A stretch of 57,850 bases of DNA from Pseudomonas turukhanskensis (GCF_027922365.1 NZ_BSFN01000024.1:1-57850); one strand, 5' to 3'; shown: positions 16,942-25,547, numbered from the stretch's first letter. Translations and numbers: made by a program. Notes: generated from the letters alone by a model not told the origin.

Positions 16942-18225
16942 TCAGGCCTCACTGCCGTGCTTGCGTTGGCCCGCGTCGCGATACGCCAGGTATTTGCGCT
17001 GGGTAGCGATATGGTCGGCGATGATCTTGGCGTCATGCCACACGCCCCAGATAAAGGTCGAGCCCCGACGCAGCAGCCACGGCAGGCCAAGGAAATACAC
17101 CCCCGGTTCGCTGGACACCCCGCGCTGGTGCTGGGGTTTGCCGTTGGCGTCGAAGGCATTTACCTGCAGCCAGCTGTAGTCCACGGCATAGCCGGTGGCC
17201 CAGATGATCGACGTCACGCCCGCTGCCGCCAGGTCCAGCTCCAGCAGTGGGTGCGCCACGCAATCGGGTTCTGGCAGAAACACACGTGCTTGCGGTTCCA
17301 ACGGCAAGTCCAGGCCGTTGCGGGCGATATAGGCATCGGCCGCATCCAGCAATGACAGGTAGTTCTGATCGCCGGCAGCGAGGTTCTGCGCCAGGTCGGC
17401 CTTGAACTTCACCACATTGCCATCGAACGAATCGGTCAGGCCCACCAGGGTGATGCCCAGTTTGGCCAGGGCACGAAAATCCACGGTATGGCCGCCACGG
17501 GCGCCGCTGACGGCGATGGTCACGTGCTCCTTGCCCGGCTTGCTGGCCGGCGCATCCCACTCGCCAAGCACGCCCAGCCACCAGCAGAAATCACGGTTCC
17601 GGTAGGAACGCGGCGGGCGGTCATGGGCGCCGACGGACAAATACACCTGCCTGCCGGCCCGCTGCAATTCATCGGCAATCTGCACCCCCGAAGACCCCGC
17701 ACCCACCACCAGCACTGCGCCCTGCGGCAATTGCTCGGGGTTGCGGTAGTCGGCCGAGTGAAGCTGGTTGATGCCACTGAGCGTCGGCGCAATCGGCGGA
17801 ATCACCGGCTTCTGGAACGGGCCGGTGGCGGCCACCACGCGGTTGGCCTCGAACACGCCTTGCGAGGTTTGCACGGTAAAGCCTGGGCGGTCGGCGTTGC
17901 GGGTGACTTTTTGCACCTCGACACCGGTGCGAATAGGCGCCTTGAATTTTTCCGCATAGCGCACGAAGTAGTCGGCTACCTGCTCTTTGCCGGCGAAGTC
18001 ATCGGGCTGCATGCCATCGAATTCCAGGCCGGGAAAGCGGTCGTGCCACACCGGGCCGTTGGCCACCAGCGAATCCCAGCGCCCCGAGCGCCAAGCCTCG
18101 GCAACACGGCTGCGCTCAAGCACCAGGTGCGGTACGTCAAGGTTGGAAAGGTGTTCGCTCATGGCGATACCGGCCTGGCCTGCGCCAATCACGAGGGTGT
18201 CGATACTGGTTTTTTCAACGGTCAC
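16942..18225 (-). CDS. Flavin-containing monooxygenase / NAD(P)-binding oxidoreductase (CzcO-like)
   Basis: 427 residues with two dinucleotide-binding motifs: GAGQAGIAMSEHL near residue 14 for FAD and GAGSSGVQIADEL near residue 174 for NADPH. ATGPFQKP and IIWATGY lie between and after them. This is the layout of class B flavoprotein monooxygenases and YpdA/CzcO-like oxidoreductases. The substrate cannot be read. A GTG start at 18225 is chosen because AAGGA lies seven bases upstream, giving MTVEKTSIDTLVIGAG; a longer GTG start at 18258 has no clear site. Single-gene unit, converging on the small membrane protein. Confidence 0.85.
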   Translation of the reverse strand: MTVEKTSIDTLVIGAGQAGIAMSEHLSNLDVPHLVLERSRVAEAWRSGRWDSLVANGPVWHDRFPGLEFDGMQPDDFAGKEQVADYFVRYAEKFKAPIRTGVEVQKVTRNADRPGFTVQTSQGVFEANRVVAATGPFQKPVIPPIAPTLSGINQLHSADYRNPEQLPQGAVLVVGAGSSGVQIADELQRAGRQVYLSVGAHDRPPRSYRNRDFCWWLGVLGEWDAPASKPGKEHVTIAVSGARGGHTVDFRALAKLGITLVGLTDSFDGNVVKFKADLAQNLAAGDQNYLSLLDAADAYIARNGLDLPLEPQARVFLPEPDCVAHPLLELDLAAAGVTSIIWATGYAVDYSWLQVNAFDANGKPQHQRGVSSEPGVYFLGLPWLLRRGSTFIWGVWHDAKIIADHIATQRKYLAYRDAGQRKHGSEA

Positions 18226-18436
18226 AGCGGCGTCCTTCTTAACGGCGGTTTCACGCACGAGCGAGAATTCGGAGAAGCGATGGGCGCATTCTGTTCAGCC
18301 GCCGCCAATAGCGAAAATATGATTTATGTAGTCGCTGCCTAGGAAAAAGTTGCCCCGCTCGCGGGCCCGCTGGTTGGCAGGTCGGGTTGCGCAGCGGAGG
18401 GTTGCCATAACCGTTCATCACAAGTTGCAGAAATAC

Positions 18437-18464
18437 TTGTACAACACTATCGGTCTTGTACAAT
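18437..18464 (+). promoter_or_regulatory. TGTACA-repeat promoter of the PAS-MCP gene (LitR/CarH-like site)
   Basis: Two copies of TTGTACAA (18437-18444 and 18456-18463) leave 13 bases between their TGTACA cores. They contain a plausible -35 (TTGTAC) and -10 (TACAAT) separated by 16 bases. A matching arrangement precedes the photolyase gene. TGTACA pairs are the known binding sites of B12-dependent LitR/CarH light sensors. Confidence 0.5.
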
Positions 18465-18557
18465 TTTTTGGTAGTGTCGTTTGATGGCAGTCGGCCATGT
18501 TTTCTGTCGCGTTTCACCATCGCGCCAGGGTCAGGGTTCCACAAGCGAGGTAACACC

Positions 18558-19910
18558 ATGTTTTCCAAGAGTCTTAAGCTAGAGCTGGCAGCCAGGACGG
18601 CCGAAGTGGAAGGATTCAAAGGAATGATGGCCGCGCTGGAACGCTCCATGGCCGTGGTCGAATTCAACCTGGAAGGCCGCGTGCAGCGGGCCAACCAGAA
18701 CTTTCTCGACACCCTGGGCTACCGTGCCGAGCAGGTGGTCGGCAAACCCCATCGCGACTTCTGCACCGCCAGCCACGCCAATAGCCGCGAATACAACGAA
18801 CTGTGGGCCAGCCTGCGGGCAGGCAAATTCGTATCCGGCACGTTTCAGCGGGTAGACGCCCACGGCCGCAAGGTATGGCTTGAGGCCAGTTACAACCCGG
18901 TGCTCGATGGCACCGGCAAGGTGATCAAGGTGATGAAGTACGCCATGGACGTCACCGCCAAGGTGATGCGCGATAGCGACATCCGTGCTCGTCTGGAGGC
19001 TGTGGACCGGGCCATGGCGATTATCGAATTCGACCTCGAGGGCAACATCCTCGGCGCCAATGACAACTTCGTGCACGCCATGGGCTACGGTCTGAACGAA
19101 ATCATCGGCAAACCGCACCGAATGTTCTGCGAACCTGCGTTGGTGAACAGCGCTGAATACGCCGAGCTATGGCGTGGGCTTAACCGTGGCGAAATCCGCG
19201 GCGGCCAATTCAAGCGCCTGGCCAAGCACGGCCGCGTGGTCTGGCTGGAGGCCACCTACAACCCCGTGTACGACGCCGACGGCAAACTGTGCAAAGTGGT
19301 GAAATTTGCCCGCGATATCACCGAGCGCGTGGAGAAACAGGAGCAAGACGCCGACAGCGCGGCGCGTGCCTACCATATCTCTGCCGAAACCGAGAAGGCA
19401 GCGGAACACGGCACCGACGTCATCCAGCAAACCGCCCGCGAAATGCGCCAGATCGCCGACAACATCGGCGCCTCGGCACTCCTGGTGGCGCAGTTGGGCG
19501 CGCGTTCCGAACAGATCACCGCCATCGTCAACACCATTCGCGGCATCGCCGACCAGACCAACCTGCTGGCGCTGAACGCCGCCATCGAAGCAGCACGGGC
19601 CGGCGAGCAAGGTCGCGGCTTTGCCGTGGTGGCCGATGAAGTGCGCAGCCTGGCCGGCCGCACCAGTGGCTCCACCGCCGAGATCGCCCAGTTGATCGGG
19701 CAGATCCTGCAGGAGACCCGGGAAGCAGTGGCCAGCATGGACCTGACCCAGGAAGTGGCCAACCACGGCGTGGAACTGGCCGATCAGGCCGGCGCCGTGA
19801 TCGTGCAGATTCGCGATGGCGCCAGCGGCGCCGTGGAAGCGGTCAGCCGCTTTGCTGCCGCCCAGGAAAATGCCGAACGACAACCTGCCAGGCTCATGGA
19901 CAAGGCCTAA
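18558..19910 (+). CDS. Soluble PAS-PAS-MCP protein (BdlA/Aer-like)
   Basis: 450 residues without any membrane segment. Two PAS domains follow each other (about 25-140 and 147-262) and are internally similar: MAVVEFNLEGRVQRANQNFL versus MAIIEFDLEGNILGANDNFV, each ending in a PAC stretch K-x-x-K-x-M/V-K-x-A. The MCP signalling domain follows with TNLLALNAAIEAARAGEQ. The arrangement equals that of BdlA, the P. aeruginosa biofilm-dispersion protein, and cytoplasmic Aer-type energy or oxygen sensors. GAGG lies seven bases before the ATG at 18558; an open extension upstream covers the promoter and is not coding. No HAMP domain is present. Confidence 0.9.
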   Translation: MFSKSLKLELAARTAEVEGFKGMMAALERSMAVVEFNLEGRVQRANQNFLDTLGYRAEQVVGKPHRDFCTASHANSREYNELWASLRAGKFVSGTFQRVDAHGRKVWLEASYNPVLDGTGKVIKVMKYAMDVTAKVMRDSDIRARLEAVDRAMAIIEFDLEGNILGANDNFVHAMGYGLNEIIGKPHRMFCEPALVNSAEYAELWRGLNRGEIRGGQFKRLAKHGRVVWLEATYNPVYDADGKLCKVVKFARDITERVEKQEQDADSAARAYHISAETEKAAEHGTDVIQQTAREMRQIADNIGASALLVAQLGARSEQITAIVNTIRGIADQTNLLALNAAIEAARAGEQGRGFAVVADEVRSLAGRTSGSTAEIAQLIGQILQETREAVASMDLTQEVANHGVELADQAGAVIVQIRDGASGAVEAVSRFAAAQENAERQPARLMDKA

Positions 19911-20005
19911 GATCAAGGGCTTGTGGCCAGCCTGTTTATCGTCCAAACGGGTTACAGGCCACGGACCCAAGGGTTCTACCCAATTGAAGCGCTCTAGAAA
20001 ACAAC

Positions 20006-20146
20006 TTACTGATTGATAGGCTTGTTGCGCCGGCAGCGCTCAGAGCAATAGCGCACGTCATTCCAGCATCTGGCCCACTTCTTTCGCCAAGTAAATGGAC
20101 GTTCACAGGTCACGCAAGTTTTGACCGGCAGGTTGCCCTTTTTCAA
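20006..20146 (-). CDS. DUF2256 zinc-finger-like protein
   Basis: 46 residues if initiated at TTG 20146 (MKKGNLPVKTC), the normal family start. The four Cys are arranged as CVTCERPFTWRKKWARCW..CSERC, as expected for DUF2256. The TTG overlaps the photolyase stop as TTGA, so translation is probably coupled. DUF2256 genes are regularly linked to cryptochrome/photolyase genes; the biochemical role is not known. An ATG further upstream would lie deep inside the photolyase gene and gives an atypical N-terminus. Confidence 0.85.
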   Translation of the reverse strand: MKKGNLPVKTCVTCERPFTWRKKWARCWNDVRYCSERCRRNKPINQ

Positions 20147-21681
20147 AGTGACCCACCCGCGTCCAGCCGAGCTAGCAACATCTCCCCGCGCTGCCATAGC
20201 GCACGCTGCTTAGTGTCAGCCATGCGGTCTAAGTTTTTATAGACCATGCCCATACGTTGATTCCCACGCAAAAGCTCGTCGTGGCGCATAAGAAAATGCC
20301 AGTAGAGGGCGTTAAAGGGGCAGGCATCTTCTGTGGTGCTTTCGCTGACCTTGTAGGCGCAGCCTTTGCAGTAGTCAGACATGCGTTTGATGTACTGGCC
20401 GCTGGCGCAATACGGCTTAGAACCTAAATATCCACCATCGGCGTGCATCACCATGCCCAGTGTGTTCGGCAGCTCCACCCAGTCGAATGCATCCATGTAG
20501 ATGGCCAGGTACCACTCACATATCTGCGGCGGTGCGATACCGGCTAGCAGGGCAAAATTACCGGTCACCATCAGCCTTTGGATGTGATGCGCATAGGCAT
20601 GCTCCAGGCTCTGACTAATGGCCTGATGCATGCAGTTCATCTTCGTCTCGCCGGTCCAGTAAAACTCCGGAAGCGAGCGCGTGTTACCTAACGCGTTGCC
20701 GGTGGCGTAGTCCGGCATCTTCAGCCAGTAGACGCCGCGCACGTATTCGCGCCAACCGATTAGCTGGCGGATAAAACCTTCGGCGGCATTCAACGCAATG
20801 CCACCGGACCAGTAAGCCGCCTCCACATCACTGCACAGTTTTCGAACATCCAGTAGGCCGATATTGAGCGCAGCGCTTATGCGGGCATGGAACAGAAAGG
20901 GCTCATCCGTTGCCATGGCGTCTTGATAGTCGCCAAACGCGGCCAGCCCCCAATCAAGGAAGTACTCCCACAAGGCTTGAGCGTCGGCGTGAGTTACCGG
21001 GTAGTCGAACGTATCGAGCGTCCCGTAGTGGCCTGAGAAGTGTTCAGCCACCAGCGCAAGCACATCTGCGGTGATGACGTCTGGCGTGAAGCGGGCGGGT
21101 GAAGGCGGTCTTGCTCCCTTGGGCAACTGCTTGCGGTTGTCTGCATCGAAGTTCCATGCGCCGCCTACGGGGGTGCCGTCGCCATTGAGTAACAGCCCAC
21201 TTTTTCTGCGCATTTCTCGATAGAAAAACTCCATGCGAAGTTGTTTTTTCTCGGCTGCCCAGTCAGCGAATTCGGCACGCGTGCAGAGAAAGCGGCTATC
21301 GCTGTGCCAGTGGATGGCTAAGCCGCAAATGCGTAAGGATTGCTCCAGACGCCAATCGCCGCAGTCGGTTATGTGCAGCTCATCTGGTTTTATCAGCGAC
21401 TGCCATCGTCGTAATTCGCTCGGCACAGACCCTGTGTTCTGAGGGTCATCGAGGGTGACGTAGTGCACCTGAGTTCCACGCTGCTTTAGCGCTTCGGCGA
21501 AGTGACGCATGGCACTAAAAATCAGGGCGATCTTCTGCGGGTGGTGAGGCACGTGGCGGGCTTCCTCCATAACCTCAACCATGAGCACCCTGTCGCGGTC
21601 TACGTCGAGCCCCTGCAGCGAAGGAAGGTCGAAAGACAATTGGTCGCCCAAAACAAGGCATAGCCGGCGAAGTGAAGTCAT
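20143..21681 (-). CDS. Iron-sulfur cryptochrome/(6-4) photolyase-related protein
   Basis: 512 residues of the FeS-BCP (PhrB-like, prokaryotic 6-4 photolyase) family. The N-terminal half (from LCLVLGDQLSFDLPSLQ) is the family-specific alpha/beta domain. The C-terminal helical half binds FAD, with YWSGGIALNAAEGFIRQLIGWREYVRG. Four Cys in the expected positions would hold the [4Fe-4S] cluster: one in TKMNCMHQAI, then YCKGCAYKV and ATEDACPFN-type spacing (C-x2-C-x12-C). The ATG at 21681 has AGGA eight bases upstream and is preferred to the ATG at 21729. It repairs UV (6-4) photoproducts, or acts as photoreceptor, by family knowledge. It is co-transcribed with DUF2256. Confidence 0.93.
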   Translation of the reverse strand: MTSLRRLCLVLGDQLSFDLPSLQGLDVDRDRVLMVEVMEEARHVPHHPQKIALIFSAMRHFAEALKQRGTQVHYVTLDDPQNTGSVPSELRRWQSLIKPDELHITDCGDWRLEQSLRICGLAIHWHSDSRFLCTRAEFADWAAEKKQLRMEFFYREMRRKSGLLLNGDGTPVGGAWNFDADNRKQLPKGARPPSPARFTPDVITADVLALVAEHFSGHYGTLDTFDYPVTHADAQALWEYFLDWGLAAFGDYQDAMATDEPFLFHARISAALNIGLLDVRKLCSDVEAAYWSGGIALNAAEGFIRQLIGWREYVRGVYWLKMPDYATGNALGNTRSLPEFYWTGETKMNCMHQAISQSLEHAYAHHIQRLMVTGNFALLAGIAPPQICEWYLAIYMDAFDWVELPNTLGMVMHADGGYLGSKPYCASGQYIKRMSDYCKGCAYKVSESTTEDACPFNALYWHFLMRHDELLRGNQRMGMVYKNLDRMADTKQRALWQRGEMLLARLDAGGSL

Positions 21682-21773
21682 TAAGCAATCCTGGAGAAAT
21701 CCGCAGAGATACGAGGTTGGAATACTCATGACCTCGACGTAGCGGCCAAAAATCGATGCGCAGCTCTCAAATA

Positions 21774-21800
21774 TTTATACAGGAATTAATTTATGTACAA
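21774..21800 (-). promoter_or_regulatory. LitR/CarH-like TGTACA-N12-TGTATA site of the photolyase promoter
   Basis: On the minus strand TGTACA, 12 bases, then TGTATA, about 95-115 bases upstream of the photolyase ATG. It contains TTGTAC and TATAAA promoter hexamers. LitR in P. putida and Thermus is known to use this kind of motif to control photolyase genes in response to light. Confidence 0.55.
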
Positions 21801-22128
21801 CTTTTATGTGGGCTTGCACCCTTGAAAATTCAAATTGTGTCGGTCAACCAGACAGATAATGCTCAATCCATCAGCCATAACCCGCCCAAAAAGCTCGGAA
21901 TTGCGAAGGGGTTTAGTGGCACTGATGGGCAAGGGAATTAGATTATTTCGGGCATAAAAAAAACCGGCTTGTGGGCGGCATTTTTGAATATATAATATAT
22001 TGATTTTATTAAGTTTATTTTTTATAAAGCTATCTGTCCCCCCACTTGTCCCCCCATGCCAGCGCTGCGTGACATTATCCGTTCTCTGGGTGCATGGACA
22101 GATGCGCTGGGTCGCTGATATCTTACTA
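21801..22128. other. AT-rich gene-free stretch at the left edge of the accessory region
   Basis: No convincing gene. It holds an A/T-rich tract around 21990-22030 (repeated TATA/ATTT) and a direct repeat of TGTCCCCCCA at 22035-22044 and 22047-22056. Composition changes sharply here relative to the photolyase gene. It could be the left boundary of the accessory region, but no tRNA or integrase is present to confirm an attachment site. Confidence 0.4.
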
Positions 22129-22143
22129 AAAGGTAATACCTTT
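22129..22143. promoter_or_regulatory. Operator-like palindrome of the toxin-antitoxin operon
   Basis: AAAGGTA-A-TACCTTT, a perfect 7-bp inverted repeat ending 20 bases before the antitoxin ATG. It is in the right place for autoregulation by a ribbon-helix-helix antitoxin. Confidence 0.55.
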
Positions 22144-22162
22144 AGATAACGAGGGTTCGGCT

Positions 22163-22435
22163 ATGGCCACTTCTATCAAGATTGATGACGAGTTGAAAGG
22201 CCGCATTCAGCATCTGGCGGGACTGCGTCAACGTTCGTCCCACTGGATTATGTGCGAAGCAATAGCGCAGTACGTCGAGCGCGAGGAAGCCCGCGAGAGC
22301 TTCAAACAGGAAGCTTTGGCGTCGTGGGCAGCGTATCAGGAAACTGGTCGGCATTTGACCGGTCGAGAGACTCGGGCCTGGCTCAATACCTGGGGTACTG
22401 AGGCTGAGGCGGAGCTTCCCAAGTGCCACGATTGA
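22163..22435 (+). CDS. Ribbon-helix-helix (CopG/ParD-like) antitoxin
   Basis: 90 residues. The N-terminus MATSIKIDDELKGRIQHLA is a ribbon-helix-helix DNA-binding module: beta strand, then two helices with SSHWIMCEAIAQYVEREE. The C-terminal tail (about 55-90) would wrap the toxin. It overlaps the toxin gene by 13 bases and is preceded by a palindromic operator. It probably neutralises the ParE/RelE-like toxin and represses the operon. Confidence 0.88.
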   Translation: MATSIKIDDELKGRIQHLAGLRQRSSHWIMCEAIAQYVEREEARESFKQEALASWAAYQETGRHLTGRETRAWLNTWGTEAEAELPKCHD

Positions 22436-22716
22436 TTATCACCGAAGGTGCTGCGCAAGGATTGGAGCGCTGTCGTCAGTTTCTTACTGAGAAAGGCTCG
22501 CTGGTAGCCCGGCGAGCCGCTCAGGCGATTGAGCGACAGTTCGCTCGGTTAGAGGAAGGCCCGGAAGTAGGTCGCCCATTTCCAGAGCTGCCGGAGCTGC
22601 GTGAGCTGATCATCGAGTTCGGTGATTCGGGTTATGTTGCACTCTACCGGCATGAGCGTGCGGATGACGCTGTTTATATACTGGCCTTTCGGCATCAGAA
22701 AGAAGCCGGTTACTGA
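22423..22716 (+). CDS. RelE/ParE-family toxin
   Basis: 97 residues from a GTG start within the antitoxin gene. It shows the RelE/ParE fold pattern: ITEGAAQGLERCRQFL helix pair, RLEEGPEVGRPFPELPELREL, then GYVALYRHERADDAVYILAFRHQKEAGY. The Tyr/Arg/His residues near the C-terminus are those used by this superfamily. It resembles chromosomal type II toxins of Pseudomonas, and whether the target is mRNA or gyrase is not decided by sequence. Confidence 0.88.
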   Translation: MPRLIITEGAAQGLERCRQFLTEKGSLVARRAAQAIERQFARLEEGPEVGRPFPELPELRELIIEFGDSGYVALYRHERADDAVYILAFRHQKEAGY

Positions 22717-23215
22717 GTTTTAGTTCTTGTGATCACGAGTCCTCGGAGCTCAGGCCACATGAAGGGCAATAGGCATTTAACACATCGACTTCATCAACAC
22801 TCTACTTGGTGATTACCTCAGAGGTGTACTCAAGCCGGGCTCGAAGCTGAAGATCGCTGCTTCCTATGCCTGAGCATTGCCAGATAGAACTAGTCACCTT
22901 CGCCATGACTAGCTTCGACTGGTCATGCCGCTTATTCCTTTGAGGGGGGCAGTTCTCAGCTAACTCTCCCAAGACGAAATACGAAAAATCTCTCGGCAGA
23001 CCAGGCGATGTTGTTCCCCATTGTCTTGTCTCGCCGGGATAGTTGGCAGTGGGCAGAACTGCATCTATTGATATAGCTATCATCTATCTATTGTGGCCAT
23101 TCAATAGCAATCAACGCTAATTCTACTCGGCATGGACTACCAGCAGAGGAAAAGGAGAACGGTCAAAAAATACACATCACGTACTTGGTATGAATCAACC
23201 AACCAGGTACCCACC
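22717..23215. other. Gene-free stretch between toxin and Gp2-like gene
   Basis: About 500 bases with no supported gene. An open frame on the minus strand at 22802-23083 (93 codons) has no ribosome site and no recognisable similarity. No hairpin or repeat stands out. Confidence 0.4.
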
Positions 23216-24184
23216 ATGAGCAATCGTAAGACCTACACCCACCTCTCCCAATCTGACATAGCCCTGCAGATTGAGTCACTGGTACAAGCCATCGAGAAGT
23301 CCGACACACCAGCATTCCGAATCACGCAAAGCCGATCAGGCTATGAGCGTCTCGAAGAGACCAGACTCTCCCGCTACTTCACCCACATCAAACAAATGGT
23401 CGACTTGTTCGATGATCGGGTGGAGTACAGCTACAGCGAGCAGCTGCAAGCATTCAAGGCGGCTTGTCAGGACATAGGCCTTGAGCGTCGTCTTGACGGT
23501 CCTGTCTGTCCGAATGAACTGGGTACGGCTTACCTGGATCACCACCACAGCATGAATGTACTGACAGCACGGATTCGTCAATTGACCCGTAAGCAGAGGT
23601 ATCAGCGTAGGTGTGGGGATCGTCGGTTTGAGGCCCGTAAGCAGGAGAGGGAGATCGTGGAGTACACGGATGCTGTAATGAGTCTTTACTCCCGCACCAC
23701 GATAATCAGACTTGACTTTCACTATCGCCCTGAAGCTCAAGCCAGGCTCCGAGTCGAGCATGTCCTTAATGATCTCGACGCCTTGATCGCCAAGCATCGT
23801 CGTCATTCGACCTTCGAGCACCTTATCGGCTACATCTACTCGGTGGAGCAGGGGGATCGCAATGATGGGAGGGGCTTCCACATTCATGCGGCCTACTTCT
23901 TCAATGGCAACCTAGTCTGCCGGGATGTCTGGAAGGCGATTGAGATCGGGGCGTTATGGGAGGACATCACGCGTGGCCAGGGTTATGCGCACAGCTGCAA
24001 CCATGACAAGGGTCAATATGGCGACAAGTGTGGCATCGGCCATATCCAGAGAAGTGATCAGGCTATTCGGCCTCATACCCACAGGGCTATGAAGTACCTG
24101 GTCAAGGATGGTCAGCACCTGCGCCTGAAGCCGGAAGGAGCTCGATGCCTGCGGACGGGGCTATTGAAACACCGCCGAGGGTGA
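23216..24184 (+). CDS. Inovirus Gp2-like / YagK-YfjJ C-terminal domain protein
   Basis: 322 residues from ATG 23216 (MSNRKTYTHLSQSD). An in-frame ATG at 23132 is open but less likely. The second half carries the YagK/YfjJ pattern: IIRLDFHYRPEAQARLRVEH, IGYIYSVEQGDRNDGRGFHIHAAYFFNG, then WEDITRGQGYAHSCNH, and near the end RAMKYLVKDGQHLRLKP. The HIHAAYFF piece resembles the HUH-type replication-initiator core. Family members occur in filamentous-phage relatives and satellite islands. It stands alone without other phage genes, so it is probably a leftover of such an element. Confidence 0.8.
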   Translation: MSNRKTYTHLSQSDIALQIESLVQAIEKSDTPAFRITQSRSGYERLEETRLSRYFTHIKQMVDLFDDRVEYSYSEQLQAFKAACQDIGLERRLDGPVCPNELGTAYLDHHHSMNVLTARIRQLTRKQRYQRRCGDRRFEARKQEREIVEYTDAVMSLYSRTTIIRLDFHYRPEAQARLRVEHVLNDLDALIAKHRRHSTFEHLIGYIYSVEQGDRNDGRGFHIHAAYFFNGNLVCRDVWKAIEIGALWEDITRGQGYAHSCNHDKGQYGDKCGIGHIQRSDQAIRPHTHRAMKYLVKDGQHLRLKPEGARCLRTGLLKHRRG

Positions 24185-24443
24185 AGGTGTCTGAAACGTC
24201 AGGTTTCCTAGCGACCTTGCACAGGCCGGTAGGAAGTCCTTCGGTGATCGTCTGCGTGGATTTGGTGCTAGCAGGGCGCGGTGCCTGCTGAAATTCTCAG
24301 CGATGCTGAGCTCGCACTCGTATACGTCATACGCATGGGTGCAGCGGAGTCGTAATTTAAACAGCAACTGTTGCAGCGCCAGCAGGCTGTTCACGCGTGC
24401 TGTAGAGGATGATAAGCAGGGCTCGACCGATTGAGAGATAACG
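24185..24443. other. Gene-free stretch before the CueR-like operator
   Basis: No supported gene. The minus-strand open frame 24161-24493 lacks a ribosome site and protein-like features. This region leads into the MerR-type promoter of the CopZ-like gene. Confidence 0.4.
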
Positions 24444-24475
24444 CTCGACCTTGCGACGGAGGCAAGGTCGAGAAT
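24444..24475 (+). promoter_or_regulatory. CueR-type (MerR family) operator/promoter of the CopZ-like gene
   Basis: CTCGACCTTGC (24444-24454), seven bases, then GCAAGGTCGAG (24462-24472): an exact 11-bp dyad. It lies between TCGACC (24445-24450) and GAGAAT (24470-24475), 19 bases apart, the long spacer typical of MerR-activated promoters. The ACCTTGC..GCAAGGT core resembles CueR boxes. A related box precedes the intact copZ at 42752. Confidence 0.65.
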
Positions 24476-24553
24476 ATCCCCAATGCTAAGCATGTGTTGC
24501 TTAGCCCTAGCCGGCTGGCACTGTCGCCTGAAACAGCCAAAGGGGATTACGCA

Positions 24554-24760
24554 ATGAGCAGAATCGAACTAAAAGTCCAAGGCATGAGCTGCAGCTCCTG
24601 CGTCAAACATATCAACGCAGTGCTGCGGCCTATTGCGGGCGTCAACGAGGTAACTGTTGACCTACCCTCTGACCAAGTCACTGTCAGAGGCGACACCGCA
24701 GCGCCCTGCTGATTGCCGCTCTGCGAGAGGCGGGTTCCCCAGCTCATTTACGCACGCCAA
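24554..24760 (+). pseudogene. Frameshifted heavy-metal-associated (CopZ-like) protein
   Basis: From ATG 24554 the frame encodes a standard HMA domain: SRIELKVQGMSCSSCVKHIN, with Cys pair C-x2-C, and VTVDLPSDQVTVRGDTAA. It stops at TGA 24710-24712 after 52 residues. The missing end, LLIAALREAGSPAHLR, is encoded right there in another frame starting at 24706, so one base has been lost or gained near 24700-24706. Beyond about 24765 the second frame no longer resembles the family. The metal-binding half is intact, and a truncated peptide could still be made under the CueR-like promoter. Confidence 0.8.
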
Positions 24761-24957
24761 GCATTTCTGCTGGTCCCAACCAGTGGTTCCGGCTGCTGCT
24801 GTCACTGAGCGCCAATTCTGGGTTTCTAATATGCACATACCATCGAGGATGGCCGAGGTCGCAGCATTGCGGCTGAGAGCAGGGGCCTCAAATCGATACA
24901 GTGGCAGGAGAGTCATTTAATATTTTTGAGCTACTAAAAAGCCCCCTAATACTGCAA

Positions 24958-24972
24958 TTACGAAGATGTAAT
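24958..24972 (+). promoter_or_regulatory. CopR-like box upstream of the DUF2790 gene
   Basis: TTACGAAGATGTAAT agrees at 11 of 15 positions with TGACAGAAATGTAAT, the box in front of copA in this window. It lies 70 bases before the start. Confidence 0.4.
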
Positions 24973-25041
24973 TTTCGCTTCACTTTGATGACAGGTGCCT
25001 GCGTTTATATTTTCACTACAACCTAAGTAGAGGAATTAAAC

Positions 25042-25374
25042 GTGAACATTCTTAAAGCTGTCTTGGCGGTATCTATTCTTTCTGCATCGTCCCTGGTTAT
25101 GGCCGAAGGCGGCGGTGACCGCGTCTATGGTCGAATGATTCAGGATAATGAAAGAGCGATGCAGGAATACGCTGCTGCTCGTGGCAAGACTCCGCCCGAG
25201 GTGACTCACTATCGCTACGGCATGAAGCTGGACATCGCGAAGGTTGTACATACGAGTCCTACAGGCTCTGGTTGCGAGGTAATGCCGGCTCAGATGACCT
25301 ATGAGGACTCCAGCGGCGATTTGCAGACTATTGAATATCGGGCAATGGGTACAGCCTGCCGGAATCAAAACTGA
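25042..25374 (+). CDS. DUF2790 periplasmic protein with PtrA-like N-terminus
   Basis: 110 residues from GTG 25042 with AGAGGA upstream. A signal peptide is cleaved after ..SLVMA. The mature start EGGGDRVYGRMIQDNERAM matches the start of the two PtrA-like proteins in this window. The rest is a DUF2790 domain: YRYGMKLDIAKVVHTS..GC..VMPAQMTYEDSSGDLQTIEYRAMGTAC with two Cys. DUF2790 proteins of Pseudomonas are small periplasmic proteins induced by metals, of unknown mechanism. The gene lies between the frameshifted CopZ and an OprD porin and has a CopR-like box, so copper induction is likely. Confidence 0.85.
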   Translation: MNILKAVLAVSILSASSLVMAEGGGDRVYGRMIQDNERAMQEYAAARGKTPPEVTHYRYGMKLDIAKVVHTSPTGSGCEVMPAQMTYEDSSGDLQTIEYRAMGTACRNQN

Positions 25375-25398
25375 GCTACATAGGAGCTTACAGGTCAC

Positions 25399-25413
25399 TG
25401 ACTTAAAAGTAAT
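25399..25413 (+). promoter_or_regulatory. CopR-like box upstream of the OprD porin
   Basis: TGACTTAAAAGTAAT agrees at 12 of 15 positions with the copA box, including both half-sites TGAC and GTAAT. It lies 135 bases before the porin start. Confidence 0.5.
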
Positions 25414-25547
25414 TTTCAAGTCACCCTGGCGTTATTTGGCGTGTGGAAGTATGGCGTGAGCGCGCACGGGCGATGCTTGGCGCGCTACGGCAACTACTAC
25501 AAGAAATCTCACCGAGATAAAACTGCCAAATAATTTAGGAGTGTCAC

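Noticed and set aside
21682..22162. tRNA gene or att core at the left edge of the accessory region
   Set aside because: No cloverleaf-like sequence or CCA end could be found; only a short direct repeat is present.
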